Source of the DNA: Candidatus Methanoperedens nitratireducens
GTDB taxonomy: Archaea; Halobacteriota; Methanosarcinia; Methanosarcinales; Methanoperedenaceae
Length of the DNA stretch: 64,000 bases
Direction of reading: 5' to 3'
NCBI RefSeq assembly: GCF_000685155.1
Contig: NZ_JMIY01000001.1
Location: 624,527-688,526, forward strand
Shown: one piece after another, positions 36,063 through 44,302 of the stretch
How the letters are laid out: every line of letters begins with the position of its first letter
Numbering within the stretch: the stretch's first letter is position 1
Program-made: the position numbers and the translations under genes
Notes under the pieces: model-generated
What the model was told of the DNA's origin: nothing
Databases searched by the model: none
What the model saw: the letters and a program-made list of their open reading frames with translations, nothing else

Positions 36063-36109
36063 GATATTCCGCGGGCACGGAGGCTAAAGGACCGAACCCG
36101 CGGGATATC
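36063..36109. terminator. Strong hairpin between convergent units
   Basis: GATATTCCGCGGG (36063-36075) pairs with CCCGCGGGATATC (36097-36109) around a 21-nt loop. It lies between the rightward small-gene array and the leftward operon, 9 bp from the stop of the latter's last gene. A TTTT follows on the plus strand. It is a likely bidirectional terminator, or the hairpin of a small RNA. 35914-36062 is otherwise empty. Confidence 0.55.
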
Positions 36110-36117
36110 AAGTTTTG

Positions 36118-36258
36118 TTATCGCTCTCGGCGGCGCCTCGAATCCTCCCGTATCCACCAGTTGCTGCCAGGCTTCTTCGTCAGGTCGTTGACCTTGCACC
36201 CCTTTGGATGGAGTTTATGCTGCCGTGTTTCTATCCTGTGCCTCTTCTGCCCCCCCAT
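36118..36258 (-). CDS. 46-aa very basic protein
   Basis: The peptide MGGQKRHRIETRQHKLHPKG then CKVNDLTKKPGSNWWIRED and RRRRER is extremely basic. GGTGAG lies just upstream, and the start is 3 bp after the preceding stop, so it is a plausible last gene of the leftward operon. It may bind nucleic acid; no family is recognised. Confidence 0.45.
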   Translation of the reverse strand: MGGQKRHRIETRQHKLHPKGCKVNDLTKKPGSNWWIREDSRRRRER

Positions 36259-36261
36259 AGC

Positions 36262-36750
36262 TCACCGCTGCGGTGCAGGTAGCGGGAAGTCCGGGATCGC
36301 ATCAAGCCTGGCGACCAGCGGAGCCGTTACCTCATCGTGCTTCTTCAACTTTGATTCAGCCTCTGTTATGGCAGCCTCGAGATTAGCGCATTTCTCTCTT
36401 GACAGGACGCCCTTAATCACACCCTGCTTGAGTGTCTGATCATTGGTTGCGATCGAGCTAACGTACCGCATTCGCTCAGCCCCGAACTCAAAGTTTCCAA
36501 CGTCCAGAGTTCTGGCGGCTTCTTTGACTGCATCGATCAGCTTCTCGAGCTTAACACTCTCCTGGCGCAGGGCGAACATAGTCTCAGAGATCGACTTCGC
36601 CTCCTCCCGATACGACGGATCAATTATAACGGAATATTTCGGATCCAGGGTGATATACTTCAATATATCTGCTCTCGCTGCTGAAATCTTCGCTTCAGCT
36701 TCGGCCTTCAGCCGTTCGAGTTTTTTGATGGTTTCTTTATTTAGTTGCAT
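36262..36750 (-). CDS. Coiled-coil protein, possible virion or tail component
   Basis: The 162-aa protein begins MQLNKETIKKLERLKAEAEA and is mostly helical, with a Pro-rich end (DFPLPAPQR). The ATG at 36750 is separated by one base from the stop of the upstream gene. Its place after a tail-hub-like gene suggests a structural or assembly role; nothing in the sequence proves it. Confidence 0.55.
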   Translation of the reverse strand: MQLNKETIKKLERLKAEAEAKISAARADILKYITLDPKYSVIIDPSYREEAKSISETMFALRQESVKLEKLIDAVKEAARTLDVGNFEFGAERMRYVSSIATNDQTLKQGVIKGVLSREKCANLEAAITEAESKLKKHDEVTAPLVARLDAIPDFPLPAPQR

Positions 36751-36751
36751 T

Positions 36752-37024
36752 TCAGACACCCGCCTTTTTCGCGTATGCATCGTTGATCCTCGCTTTTATG
36801 TCATTATGCCTCTCCACCCGGTCCGCGAGATCTGTGAGGTGTTCTGTGGTCCAGCCCGTAAAGTCATCCTCTCGGAAAACAGGCGCGGCATCGATGATCC
36901 GCTTGATCAGCGGCGCCCTCTTCTCAGCCTCTGCAGCGTCTAGCTGTGCCTGCAGCCTCTTGAGCTCGGCGTCTTTACTTCTGATCTCGTCTTCAAGTTG
37001 TCTTGTTTTTGTGCTTGATTGCAT
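36752..37024 (-). CDS. Small coiled-coil protein
   Basis: The 90-aa protein opens with a coiled coil (QLEDEIRSKDAELKRLQAQL) followed by a short helical domain (FTGWTTEHLTDLADRVERHN). It lies between the hub-like gene and another coiled-coil gene on the same strand. Family not recognised. Confidence 0.55.
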   Translation of the reverse strand: MQSSTKTRQLEDEIRSKDAELKRLQAQLDAAEAEKRAPLIKRIIDAAPVFREDDFTGWTTEHLTDLADRVERHNDIKARINDAYAKKAGV

Positions 37025-37076
37025 ATTTTCTTATTCTCCTTCTTTTTCTATATTGTCATTATATTATGACTTTAAT

Positions 37077-38510
37077 CTATTCTGAATATTCCCAGTCGAT
37101 GTTGTATCGCATCCCCTCGATCCTCATTTTGGCCTGCGTCCCGGCGAATGTGAGCCGCTGCTTCGTGCAGACAAACGCTTCCATAGCGCCTGAGAAGTTA
37201 TCGTAAAAGTCCACCCTCTTCCCGACCAGGTCTGAAAATACCGCATAGTCTTCCTTGATGTTGCCCTCCAGGTAGATCAATGGCGCGTGGTACAACCGCA
37301 CAGCCTTGTCAGAGCGGGCGTTCACTCTGGTTTGGCTATCGAGTGAGCTGTCGATAACCGATTTTCGCTTCAGGCCAAAGGCGTTGATGCTGCGGCCGGC
37401 GACCCCGTGCAGTACCTCCTCAACCTTTAAGGTGCATCCTGAGAGCGAGTCCGCTCTGAAGCTGTTCAGCGCGCCCGTTGCCAGGCCGGCATAACGGTGG
37501 TCCGTGAAGTGTGTTCGTGCCGTGTACGCAGGGATCTGCAGGAAAAACCTTTCACTTAGTTCGTTCGGTGGCGGCGGGTAAGCATCGTCAGAGCCATTGA
37601 TCAGTATGCTCCCGGTCTTGTCTGTGCCAGTTGGGTTTGTGACCGTGACCAGCAGGTAGTGGCGCGCCGACGGCTGAACCGCTGCGTTGAAGTACTCCTC
37701 GTTGGTTGGGATGGCCGTTTCATTCAGTATCGGGGTCGGCGCGTAGATCTGGTTTTTCAGCAGCCCTGCCCCCCACACGTCCATAAAATTTATGAGTCGG
37801 TAGTCTCGCCAGGTGTTTTTTGGAAGGATGAGCTTCGGATCCGTGAAGGTTGCAGCTGCATCAGCATCACTTACTTTCAGCAGCATCGGAACGATATAGA
37901 TATTAAAATCAGACTGCAGCGCGTCTACCCGCAAGGCAAATTCCCAGACATGATTGACTGAAGCGGTATCCAGCGCCTGCGTTAAATCCTGCATCGCAGA
38001 CCAGATGCTGCCGCTATACGTTCTTGTGATCTCAGTTTCGAAGACACCAGAGAGTTCGCCGTAATAAGGGATTTTTGAAGTATCGTATCTGTAGAGGGAT
38101 TTTTTCGTGACACCGTAATCGTTGCTGATCCTGCAGAGATCATTGAAGATGAAATTGATCGACTTATCGATATAATCGACTCCGGCTGGAGGCAATCGAA
38201 TTGAGTTCAACTCCTTCTCCCAGGAATAGGCTGTTGTGGTCAGCGTCCTCAGTTTGTTGTACTGCTGCGTGTACTCCGGGGCCCTGAGGAGCCCATCGAA
38301 GAGCTTTACACTGTCTTTATAGAACCTGACCGGCCTGGTCTTGTCGATCTGCGGATCCATATCTTTTCGCTTCGAGGTGATCTTCAGGATGTCGCCCTCA
38401 GTCAAAGAGCGCTCGATCTGGACGGACGCCCCGCGCAGCAGATGTGGCGCGTAGCTTCCTGACCCGAAACCATCGGAACTTTTGGAATAGATTTCGAATC
38501 TGAACGTCAT
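37077..38510 (-). CDS. Phage tail baseplate-hub-like protein
   Basis: The 477-aa protein opens with an all-beta region (RFEIYSKSSDGFG ... SVQIERSLTEGDILKITSKR). It continues with the pattern RPVRFYKDSVKLFDGLLRAP, then TLTTTAYSWEKELNS, as in gp27/hub proteins of contractile and siphoviral tails. A C-terminal beta domain follows (YLEGNIKEDYAVFSDLVGKR). The start is supported by GGAGG before it, and it follows the upstream gene without gap. It is the only clear virion-type gene in the element. The fold call is from pattern and not from an alignment. Confidence 0.6.
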   Translation of the reverse strand: MTFRFEIYSKSSDGFGSGSYAPHLLRGASVQIERSLTEGDILKITSKRKDMDPQIDKTRPVRFYKDSVKLFDGLLRAPEYTQQYNKLRTLTTTAYSWEKELNSIRLPPAGVDYIDKSINFIFNDLCRISNDYGVTKKSLYRYDTSKIPYYGELSGVFETEITRTYSGSIWSAMQDLTQALDTASVNHVWEFALRVDALQSDFNIYIVPMLLKVSDADAAATFTDPKLILPKNTWRDYRLINFMDVWGAGLLKNQIYAPTPILNETAIPTNEEYFNAAVQPSARHYLLVTVTNPTGTDKTGSILINGSDDAYPPPPNELSERFFLQIPAYTARTHFTDHRYAGLATGALNSFRADSLSGCTLKVEEVLHGVAGRSINAFGLKRKSVIDSSLDSQTRVNARSDKAVRLYHAPLIYLEGNIKEDYAVFSDLVGKRVDFYDNFSGAMEAFVCTKQRLTFAGTQAKMRIEGMRYNIDWEYSE

Positions 38511-39095
38511 CTATTCCTCCGCTGGTTCTCGATCACTCATTTTTGTGGCCATGATCGCCAGTATTTTCATAAATGTATCATCTCCTTCTATATTTTTACT
38601 TTTTAATAATTTATACAAATCTTCCATGTTGTAGCGCGGCCCCTGTTCAGCATACAACCCAAAATTCTTGAGTTTTTCATGTATCCTGACATCGAATTTC
38701 AATATCGGGGTGAGCAGATGGTGCGCCCTCCATCTCACGACTGCGCCTGTTTTTGAATCTTTCACTGCCCGCTTGAAATCTGCTGCGGCTGCGGTGTCAG
38801 TCATTAAATTGCGGGAAGCGATCTGGATCGAAAGGAAAAGGAGCTCAGTCATGCGCGGGTCCGTTGGTTCCCAGTCAAGCTGCCGTCTGAAGGACTCGGA
38901 TACATCCTCAACAAATTTAGCAACATCTGGCTTGTTCTTCTTCCAGAAATCGAGCAGGCGCATGGGATCTTTGGTGAAACCGCCATGCGTAGACCTACTG
39001 ACCCGTATCAACCCCTTTGGTCTACCGCGGCCGCGCTTCTTAGCTGGGTTGTGGTCACAACTCTGGTCACTGTTAGGGTTACAATTTGGGTGCAT
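38511..39095 (-). CDS. Small-terminase-like or DNA-packaging protein (tentative)
   Basis: The 194-aa protein has a basic linker with an AT-hook-like motif (KKRGRGRPKGLIRVSR) followed by a helical domain (LDFWKKNKPDVAKFVEDVSE and later RWRAHHLLTPILKFD). Basic-hook-plus-helical layouts occur in small terminase subunits and phage DNA-binding proteins. The start at 39095 is decided by GGAGGGCGTT; an upstream ATG at 39134 lacks a ribosome site. The function is uncertain. Confidence 0.5.
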   Translation of the reverse strand: MHPNCNPNSDQSCDHNPAKKRGRGRPKGLIRVSRSTHGGFTKDPMRLLDFWKKNKPDVAKFVEDVSESFRRQLDWEPTDPRMTELLFLSIQIASRNLMTDTAAAADFKRAVKDSKTGAVVRWRAHHLLTPILKFDVRIHEKLKNFGLYAEQGPRYNMEDLYKLLKSKNIEGDDTFMKILAIMATKMSDREPAEE

Positions 39096-39300
39096 AACGC
39101 CCTCCTTCCACGCCTTCCCCGGCTCCAGGGGCATGATTAAAATAAGATTCTAAAATAATAATAGCCGTTGACATGCCTTTCTCGCCGCGTAAAGCGCCAG
39201 AAAAAGGACAGGCTTCCTTGTGCGGGCAGTTCGAGCAGGCAAGGAGTGAGCAGGAGCGGATCATATTAATCTCCTCTTTTAGAATGCTGATACTCATCAT
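39079..39300 (-). CDS. Small Cys-rich protein
   Basis: The ~73-aa protein has CSLLACSNCPHKEACPFSGA, four to five cysteines that could ligate zinc or an Fe-S cluster. AGGAGGGCG stands immediately before the ATG pair at 39300/39297. It overlaps the start of the next gene by 17 bp. Confidence 0.55.
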   Translation of the reverse strand: MMSISILKEEINMIRSCSLLACSNCPHKEACPFSGALRGEKGMSTAIIILESYFNHAPGAGEGVEGGRYAPKL

Positions 39301-39487
39301 TCGCCCTCCTACACGCCTCACTAACACAATTATGCACCCCCCGGCTATCCAGGTATCGCCTTAGCTGGAGATATGTTGTGAATCGTCTGGTTCTTGAGTC
39401 CTGAAGCACATCCCTTGCTAAGTCGCCAACTGGATCATCACGTTTCTTCTGGCCTTTCAGCCAATTCATGAAGGTGTCGCCGCTCAT
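39266..39487 (-). CDS. YozE SAM-like-fold protein
   Basis: The ~73-aa protein matches the YozE family: TFMNWLKGQKKRDDPVGDLA, then a YLQLRRYLDSRG segment and a final amphipathic helix. This is a small helical fold of unknown function found in Firmicutes and their phages. The ATG at 39487 is used. It overlaps the neighbouring gene by 35 bp, as is common in compact viral operons. Confidence 0.75.
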   Translation of the reverse strand: MSGDTFMNWLKGQKKRDDPVGDLARDVLQDSRTRRFTTYLQLRRYLDSRGVHNCVSEACRRANDEYQHSKRGD

Positions 39488-39491
39488 AGTC

Positions 39492-40781
39492 TCACCGCCC
39501 CCTGTCACGATCTGTAATCGCGGCTTTGATTAGCAGCTCTGCTTCCTCGTGGGACATCGTAAGCTTATGTTCCCTCCACATGTCGCCTATGAAGTACCTG
39601 ACTTCTTCTTCCATGGCGTTTGCGTTTATTGGTTGGTAGCCGTAATCTCGCAGGATGCGATTGCGAGCTAATTTCAGCTTATCGATCTGTGAGGGCTCCC
39701 CCTTAGATACTTTGGATAATATCGTCATTACCGTCATACCGTCATGGTGTGTTGCAGGTTCTTGTTTTCTTGATGACGATACTAATGACGATACTATTTT
39801 TGGTGTCGTCACGTCTCTGGTCCCACCCTCATGAATGACGATACTATTCTTTTCATTTTTGGTACCGTCATCAATACCGTCATTGTCTCCTGCTCGTGGA
39901 AATGACGGTAATGACGGTATGACGGTATTATCCGCAGTTTGTAAGGGGGAACGTGAAAGCTGTATAGTTCTCTGTTGGGCATCTCGAATGGCCACAAATA
40001 TTATGCCTTCTTCCAGCAGGTTTGTTTTTATTTCGTTTAACCGCCTGGTCAGTGTGTTGGCCGCCTTCGGAAATCCCTGGGCCTTGGTATTCACTCGACA
40101 TGCTTCACCCAGCAACTCAAGCTCGATTAGCAGCTCGGAGGGTGTACCCTGCCACTCTGTCCTGTCCCCCATGAACTTAAGAATCAGATCACCTATAATG
40201 CTGCCTTCCAGCGCCTCCCGATTCTGTGCCCGGATATTAGCATCATATGCATCCAGGAAAGCATCCATACCATATCCCAGCGCCTCGGCAATCGCACATC
40301 CCCACACAGCAAAGTCTGCCATTCGGGGATACTCATCAAGCTCTATAGAAGGATACAGCGCCATGGCCCTTGACACTGCCGTGAATATCCCGCCCAGTAT
40401 CTCTCCCTGTACTTTTTCAAGGGCGGCCCAGAATTTAGCTTCCGGTATTCGCTTGTTTCTTGGTATTCTCTCGAGCCCTATCAATACGCTCCTATCCAGC
40501 AGATCAGGTTTAGTCGCCACTACATTAATACCGTTAAGCCCTATGCAGCGCCTGTACTTGTAGATAAAATCTTCATCATCGCTGTAGAGCTCACGCTTTG
40601 TTATGCCATCGCCAGTGATAGCTCTGCAGAGTATATCGCTTTGCCATGTCTGCAGGGACGTGATATTATCGTAGGGGGCATAGTAATGGTGCGCCAGCTG
40701 CTGTACAAACTCTTTCTTATCGTGGGGCAGGGGAGAGGAGAGATAAGGCGCTCGGATCCACAAGCCTCTTGATGAGGGCAT
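39492..40781 (-). CDS. Primase-helicase, C-terminal frame (after frameshift)
   Basis: The frame continues the helicase begun at 40717-42420. It has LPHDKKEFVQQLAHHYYAPY, ITKRELYSDDEDFIYKYRRC, GLNGINVVATKPDLLDRSVL (sensor-1 and arginine region) and DYLI-like C-terminal helices. The last third includes a low-complexity segment rich in VMT/SLVSS encoded by TGACGRTA repeats. The join lies near 40733-40745 in a C-rich stretch, where a +1 shift would fuse the frames. The first ~15 residues of this ORF as listed are not part of the real protein. Confidence 0.75.
   Translation of the reverse strand: MPSSRGLWIRAPYLSSPLPHDKKEFVQQLAHHYYAPYDNITSLQTWQSDILCRAITGDGITKRELYSDDEDFIYKYRRCIGLNGINVVATKPDLLDRSVLIGLERIPRNKRIPEAKFWAALEKVQGEILGGIFTAVSRAMALYPSIELDEYPRMADFAVWGCAIAEALGYGMDAFLDAYDANIRAQNREALEGSIIGDLILKFMGDRTEWQGTPSELLIELELLGEACRVNTKAQGFPKAANTLTRRLNEIKTNLLEEGIIFVAIRDAQQRTIQLSRSPLQTADNTVIPSLPSFPRAGDNDGIDDGTKNEKNSIVIHEGGTRDVTTPKIVSSLVSSSRKQEPATHHDGMTVMTILSKVSKGEPSQIDKLKLARNRILRDYGYQPINANAMEEEVRYFIGDMWREHKLTMSHEEAELLIKAAITDRDRGR
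39723..39930. repeat. TGACGRTA iterons inside helicase gene
   Basis: About ten copies of TGACGGTA or TGACGATA occur here in both orientations, three of them in tandem at 39903-39928. Directly repeated octamers next to a replication gene are typical of origin iterons. Here they lie inside the coding sequence. Half of them are duplicated in inverted orientation at 30601-30722. Confidence 0.55.
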
Positions 40782-42420
40782 TCACAGTGCTTTTGGCAGC
40801 GCCTTTCTCGCCGTAAAATACTAAGCATACGTGAGCGATATCCGGGATAAAGTAAGACACAAGAGCTACCAGGAATAGCAGCTTTTCCCCTTCATCTTTG
40901 ATAGGGATAAACTCAAGTATCTTCTTCACCTCTGCGATAGGTGCGTTTTGAGTAGGACTACTGCTTTTCATGTGCGATAGCGTCATGAACAGGATAGGCA
41001 CATCCTTCATAATCCCCCAGCCCTGCGCTGTTATCTTGACTGCTGTCCAGTCTGCCAGGTCATACCAGATGGCGCCATCGTGCCAGCAGCATCTCACGGA
41101 TAGATTGTACTGCTTTCCGTCGTGCTCTGCTATTGCCTTAATTACGCTCAATGCACTGTTGATAGCATCGCTCCCGGGCGCAGTGCCAGTCTCTCTATAA
41201 TACCTCCCTGACAGCCAGCTTCCAAAGGTCTGCGACTTGAGGGACAGTATCTTATTGACACCATTGATCTTGATCCGCGCATACAGCTTCAGGACGTCGT
41301 CATGAAATAGCTCGACATCACTCGATTCGACATAGTGTATGAGTGCGCTAGCCTGCGAATCTCCATTGCCCTTGCTTCCACTAGCCTTCTGCTTCTCACG
41401 CGGTTCACTTCCTCTCTTTTCTCTGTTCGGCTCTAGCTTATCTCTCAATGCCCTCCAGTCATGCTTTGCGCATGAGTTGTGAAAACAATGAAAAACTAAT
41501 GCCCCGGATTGCGTTTGTATGATACTTGCATCCGGGTATCTATGACTCGCATCAAAAGGGCACTTATCCAAAACGTACATAGTGCCACTATTCCATGGCT
41601 TAGTGGAAGCGACTGTTATATCGTATTGCTTCATCCAGGCCTGGATGTCAAAGCCATTGGAATATCCCTTGTCTGGCTTGTGTTCTTCTTCCACAGGTAT
41701 AACTGCTATCAGTTCACCGATCTGATCTACTGATATAGGGTTTATTTCTGCAGGTACCTCCAGTATCTTGCTCTCCCTGTGCGGCCGCTCGGCGGTGCTA
41801 TCTCCCTTCTTGGCGACAGTCCCATAGAGCTTGACTATCCGCGATGCATTAAATACCGTCAAGTCAATCCCTACTTCCTTATCACCGAAAACAAGATCGA
41901 ATGCCTCCAGACACTTCTTGACGGTTTGGGTGCTTTCTTCGTTGTTTGGTAGGTCTATATGGTATATCAGGCTTGCACCGTTCCCCGAATCACAAACGAC
42001 CGGATCAGCCCATCCATGTTTTGCCATAATTTCCCGGATGTGATAGGCTTTTGCTATTGCCGCGTTGTGCTCTGCATCGGTTGAAGATATACCCGCAGGC
42101 CGTATGGGGTCTATATCCACTAACAAAAACGTCCTCTTGAGTATGTCCTTGTCAGATGTGGTCAATTTAGAGTTTTCGTCTAGACGGTTGCTGCATCTGG
42201 ATAGTAACGCCGGGTTCACGGGGTTGAGAGTAACGTATATCCCTGGTACTTTGGTATCATATTTTATTACGCTCTGGACTGCTTTATCCAGGTTATTAAA
42301 GTATCCCGCTATTGTTGTCTCGTATTTTCCGTTCAGCTTCGCCTTGGGTATTCTAATCTCTAGCACGGGGCTGTATTTAAAAAAGAAAGAGAGTGTGTTA
42401 GCTATGTCATCTCGGCTCAT
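40717..42420 (-). CDS. Primase-helicase, N-terminal frame
   Basis: From the ATG at 42420 (MSRDDIANTLSFFF) the protein shows a primase-polymerase-like module with the acidic pair TFLLVDIDPIRPAGI and VCDSGNGASLIYHIDL. A zinc-type segment CPFDASHRY...HCFHNSC follows, then a superfamily 3 helicase start with Walker A LVFYGEKGAAKSTVN. The frame ends in SLLSPAPR, and the rest of the helicase is in the +1 frame from about 40745. The ATG overlaps the stop of the upstream gene (ATGA). It is the element's main replication protein, functional only if the shift is bypassed. Confidence 0.8.
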   Translation of the reverse strand: MSRDDIANTLSFFFKYSPVLEIRIPKAKLNGKYETTIAGYFNNLDKAVQSVIKYDTKVPGIYVTLNPVNPALLSRCSNRLDENSKLTTSDKDILKRTFLLVDIDPIRPAGISSTDAEHNAAIAKAYHIREIMAKHGWADPVVCDSGNGASLIYHIDLPNNEESTQTVKKCLEAFDLVFGDKEVGIDLTVFNASRIVKLYGTVAKKGDSTAERPHRESKILEVPAEINPISVDQIGELIAVIPVEEEHKPDKGYSNGFDIQAWMKQYDITVASTKPWNSGTMYVLDKCPFDASHRYPDASIIQTQSGALVFHCFHNSCAKHDWRALRDKLEPNREKRGSEPREKQKASGSKGNGDSQASALIHYVESSDVELFHDDVLKLYARIKINGVNKILSLKSQTFGSWLSGRYYRETGTAPGSDAINSALSVIKAIAEHDGKQYNLSVRCCWHDGAIWYDLADWTAVKITAQGWGIMKDVPILFMTLSHMKSSSPTQNAPIAEVKKILEFIPIKDEGEKLLFLVALVSYFIPDIAHVCLVFYGEKGAAKSTVNALIKRLVDPSALSLLSPAPR

Positions 42421-42677
42421 TTTAAACCCCTTTTTGCTGCCTGGACTGCCCTTCTGCAGGCCTGGCACTCCGGCCACTCATCTGGCCGCCCCACGTCACT
42501 CACTGCGTACTCAGCCGACAGCGGTACTTCGCAACCTCCGCAAAGGCTATCACCTAAATATTCTTTTAAAGTCAGAATAAAGGCGCGCTCTAAAGGGCTA
42601 AAACCGGGGAGTAGTTTTTCATTTGTACCCGCGAGCGCCCTCGCTTTTTGGGCCTGGTCCGGGGTTAGGGTCAACAT
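42417..42677 (-). CDS. Small zinc-finger protein
   Basis: The ~86-aa protein has a helical first half (TPDQAQKARALAGTNEKLLP) and a two-CxxC finger (LCGGCEVPL ... WPECQACRRA). GGTGGCGGC precedes the ATG at 42677. It is translationally coupled to the primase gene, so it may be a replication cofactor. Family unknown. Confidence 0.6.
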   Translation of the reverse strand: MLTLTPDQAQKARALAGTNEKLLPGFSPLERAFILTLKEYLGDSLCGGCEVPLSAEYAVSDVGRPDEWPECQACRRAVQAAKRGLK

Positions 42678-42705
42678 GCCGCCACCAAAAAGCAAAAGTT
42701 TATGA

Positions 42706-42721
42706 TATTACAAGGGTAATA
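42706..42721. promoter_or_regulatory. Palindrome TATTAC-N4-GTAATA, copy 1
   Basis: A perfect inverted repeat with arms TATTAC/GTAATA and a 4-bp spacer, overlapping the stop codon of the abrB-like gene and 30 bp upstream of the next gene. An identical-arm palindrome is at 43041-43056. Probably an operator. Confidence 0.55.
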
Positions 42722-42935
42722 TATCATCCGCGGTCACATCCACGTGATTTGCGTGTGTTGCATCGGCCTTGGTCTTGGCAGGCTTGACCGGCGCAACCAC
42801 AATCTTCTTCCCATTTTTTAGCAGCCTGAATACGATTTTGTCGCCGGCCCGAAGCTCCATCAACTCTACAAGGGGCTTCGGTAAAACGGAGACATACGAC
42901 CCGTGCTGCGCTTGAATTGTTCGTGTATATTTCAT
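42708..42935 (-). CDS. AbrB/SpoVT-like transcription regulator
   Basis: The 75-aa protein has the swapped-hairpin DNA-binding pattern KYTRTIQAQHGSYVSVLPKP then LVELMELRAGDKIVFRLL, followed by a polar tail. Such proteins act as repressors, antitoxins or plasmid/virus regulators. No toxin gene is adjacent. It is flanked by two TATTAC-N4-GTAATA palindromes, which suggests autoregulation and control of the replication operon (inference). Confidence 0.8.
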   Translation of the reverse strand: MKYTRTIQAQHGSYVSVLPKPLVELMELRAGDKIVFRLLKNGKKIVVAPVKPAKTKADATHANHVDVTADDILPL

Positions 42936-43040
42936 GTTTCCTCCACTGTAATAATACGTGTTTAACTATTTAATTATTTACTTACTATTGCCATGTATAG
43001 CCCTCTAATTCAAAAACTAAGCTTTTTAAACGTTTCTTTG

Positions 43041-43056
43041 TATTACAGGTGTAATA
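43041..43056. promoter_or_regulatory. Palindrome TATTAC-N4-GTAATA, copy 2
   Basis: Same arms as 42706-42721, spacer AGGT, about 105 bp upstream of the abrB-like start and 54 bp after the integrase stop. A further half-match TGTAATAATAC is at about 42947-42957. Confidence 0.55.
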
Positions 43057-43109
43057 TAAGCTCTTTAAAGCTAAACACGCTCGACAGGTTATGTTTTTGA
43101 CGAGAAAAT

Positions 43110-44255
43110 TCATGCCTGTAAGTGCTTGGCAAGTAATCTCTGGATTTCAGGGTCCTTCTGCAGCAGTGCAAACAATTCAGGGATGGTCTGGCTCTTTTCT
43201 TCAATCTCCTTTGCAGCACTCTTATTGAGTACCAACCCGCAGACACTGCAGAATTTAGCATCTACAGGGTTCTCGGCAGTGCAGCGCGGGCACTTCCCTG
43301 GCTTAAGAGTCTTGAATATCAGTTCTTCATCATCCGTGATCAGGCCGTTCTTAGCCAGGAGCTTCCGATCAACATCACCGCCTGCAAGATGAACATAGGT
43401 AGCAGGCATGCCGCTTTCTTTCTCCCAGCCTGCAAGGATCCTTAGCTCTGACTCCAGGAAGCCCTGTTTTACGAAAAAAGTAAGCCTGCCGTGTCTGAGC
43501 GCATGAGGGTGAACGTTTTTGTTGATCCCTGCTAATTTACTCACAGTTTTAAGCATGTTCTGGACCGTGCGCTGATCTACCCTGCGCTCAGCCGTGACTT
43601 TAGCTTCTTTGTGGTCATAGCGCCTTTCTGTGACAAACAGCGGTGCATCTGGATTATTTTTTAGCGGATGCTGATTAAGCCACAGCCTAATGTCAGGTAG
43701 AGAATCTATTAACCTGATCTTACGCATTCCTGTCTTGCCGCTCACTATCATTGTGGCGCCATGTTCGTCAGGCTGTATGTGGTTAATGTTCCGGCTCAGG
43801 ACTTCATTCAACCTGCATCCAGAATCCCACAGCAGCATGATAATAGCGCGGTCCCTCTGGCTCTTACATGTGCTGATCAGCTTTTTGACATCTTCTGGCG
43901 TGATAAGCTGCTCGACAGGTAAATAGTTCTTCGGCTGCCTCACTTTGATATCTGAGAAGTAATCATTACCCGGTTTCAGCCAGTCATAGAACTTCCTGAG
44001 AGCAATGATATCACCGTTCACGGTGCGCTGCTTGTTATTATTGCGCCTGTGAATGATGTAGTCCTGAATATCATCTTTTGTGATCTCACTTGCGGGCTTG
44101 AACTTGAAGTATTCCAGAAGTGTGTATATCTTCCAGAGATAACCATTAACTGTAAGCTTACCAAGCTGCTGCAGTTCAAGAGCGCGCCTGTAATTTTTCA
44201 CTATATCTACATTCTTTCCTGCAATATCGGTTGTGAACTCGGGTGCATATTTCAT
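43110..44255 (-). CDS. Tyrosine integrase with C-terminal zinc ribbon
   Basis: This site-specific recombinase probably integrated the element at tRNA-Leu. The N-terminal SAM-like core-binding domain is about residues 10-100. The catalytic domain shows Arg148 (CRLNEV), Lys174, HALRHG (251-256) with Arg254, Trp277 in the usual second-His position, and Tyr287 (TYVHL). It ends in a zinc ribbon CPRCTAENPVDAKFCSVCG, common in archaeal integrases. The gene starts 48 bp from the right attachment core and reads inward, the usual arrangement. Confidence 0.93.
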   Translation of the reverse strand: MKYAPEFTTDIAGKNVDIVKNYRRALELQQLGKLTVNGYLWKIYTLLEYFKFKPASEITKDDIQDYIIHRRNNNKQRTVNGDIIALRKFYDWLKPGNDYFSDIKVRQPKNYLPVEQLITPEDVKKLISTCKSQRDRAIIMLLWDSGCRLNEVLSRNINHIQPDEHGATMIVSGKTGMRKIRLIDSLPDIRLWLNQHPLKNNPDAPLFVTERRYDHKEAKVTAERRVDQRTVQNMLKTVSKLAGINKNVHPHALRHGRLTFFVKQGFLESELRILAGWEKESGMPATYVHLAGGDVDRKLLAKNGLITDDEELIFKTLKPGKCPRCTAENPVDAKFCSVCGLVLNKSAAKEIEEKSQTIPELFALLQKDPEIQRLLAKHLQA

Positions 44256-44302
44256 GTGCTTAGATTAGCTTGCTTACCAATAAATCTTACGCCATAAATT
44301 AC

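Noticed and set aside
42708..42935. Type II toxin-antitoxin pair with the AbrB-like gene
   Set aside because: The adjacent 42417-42677 gene is a zinc-finger protein coupled to primase and has no PIN, MazF or RelE features.
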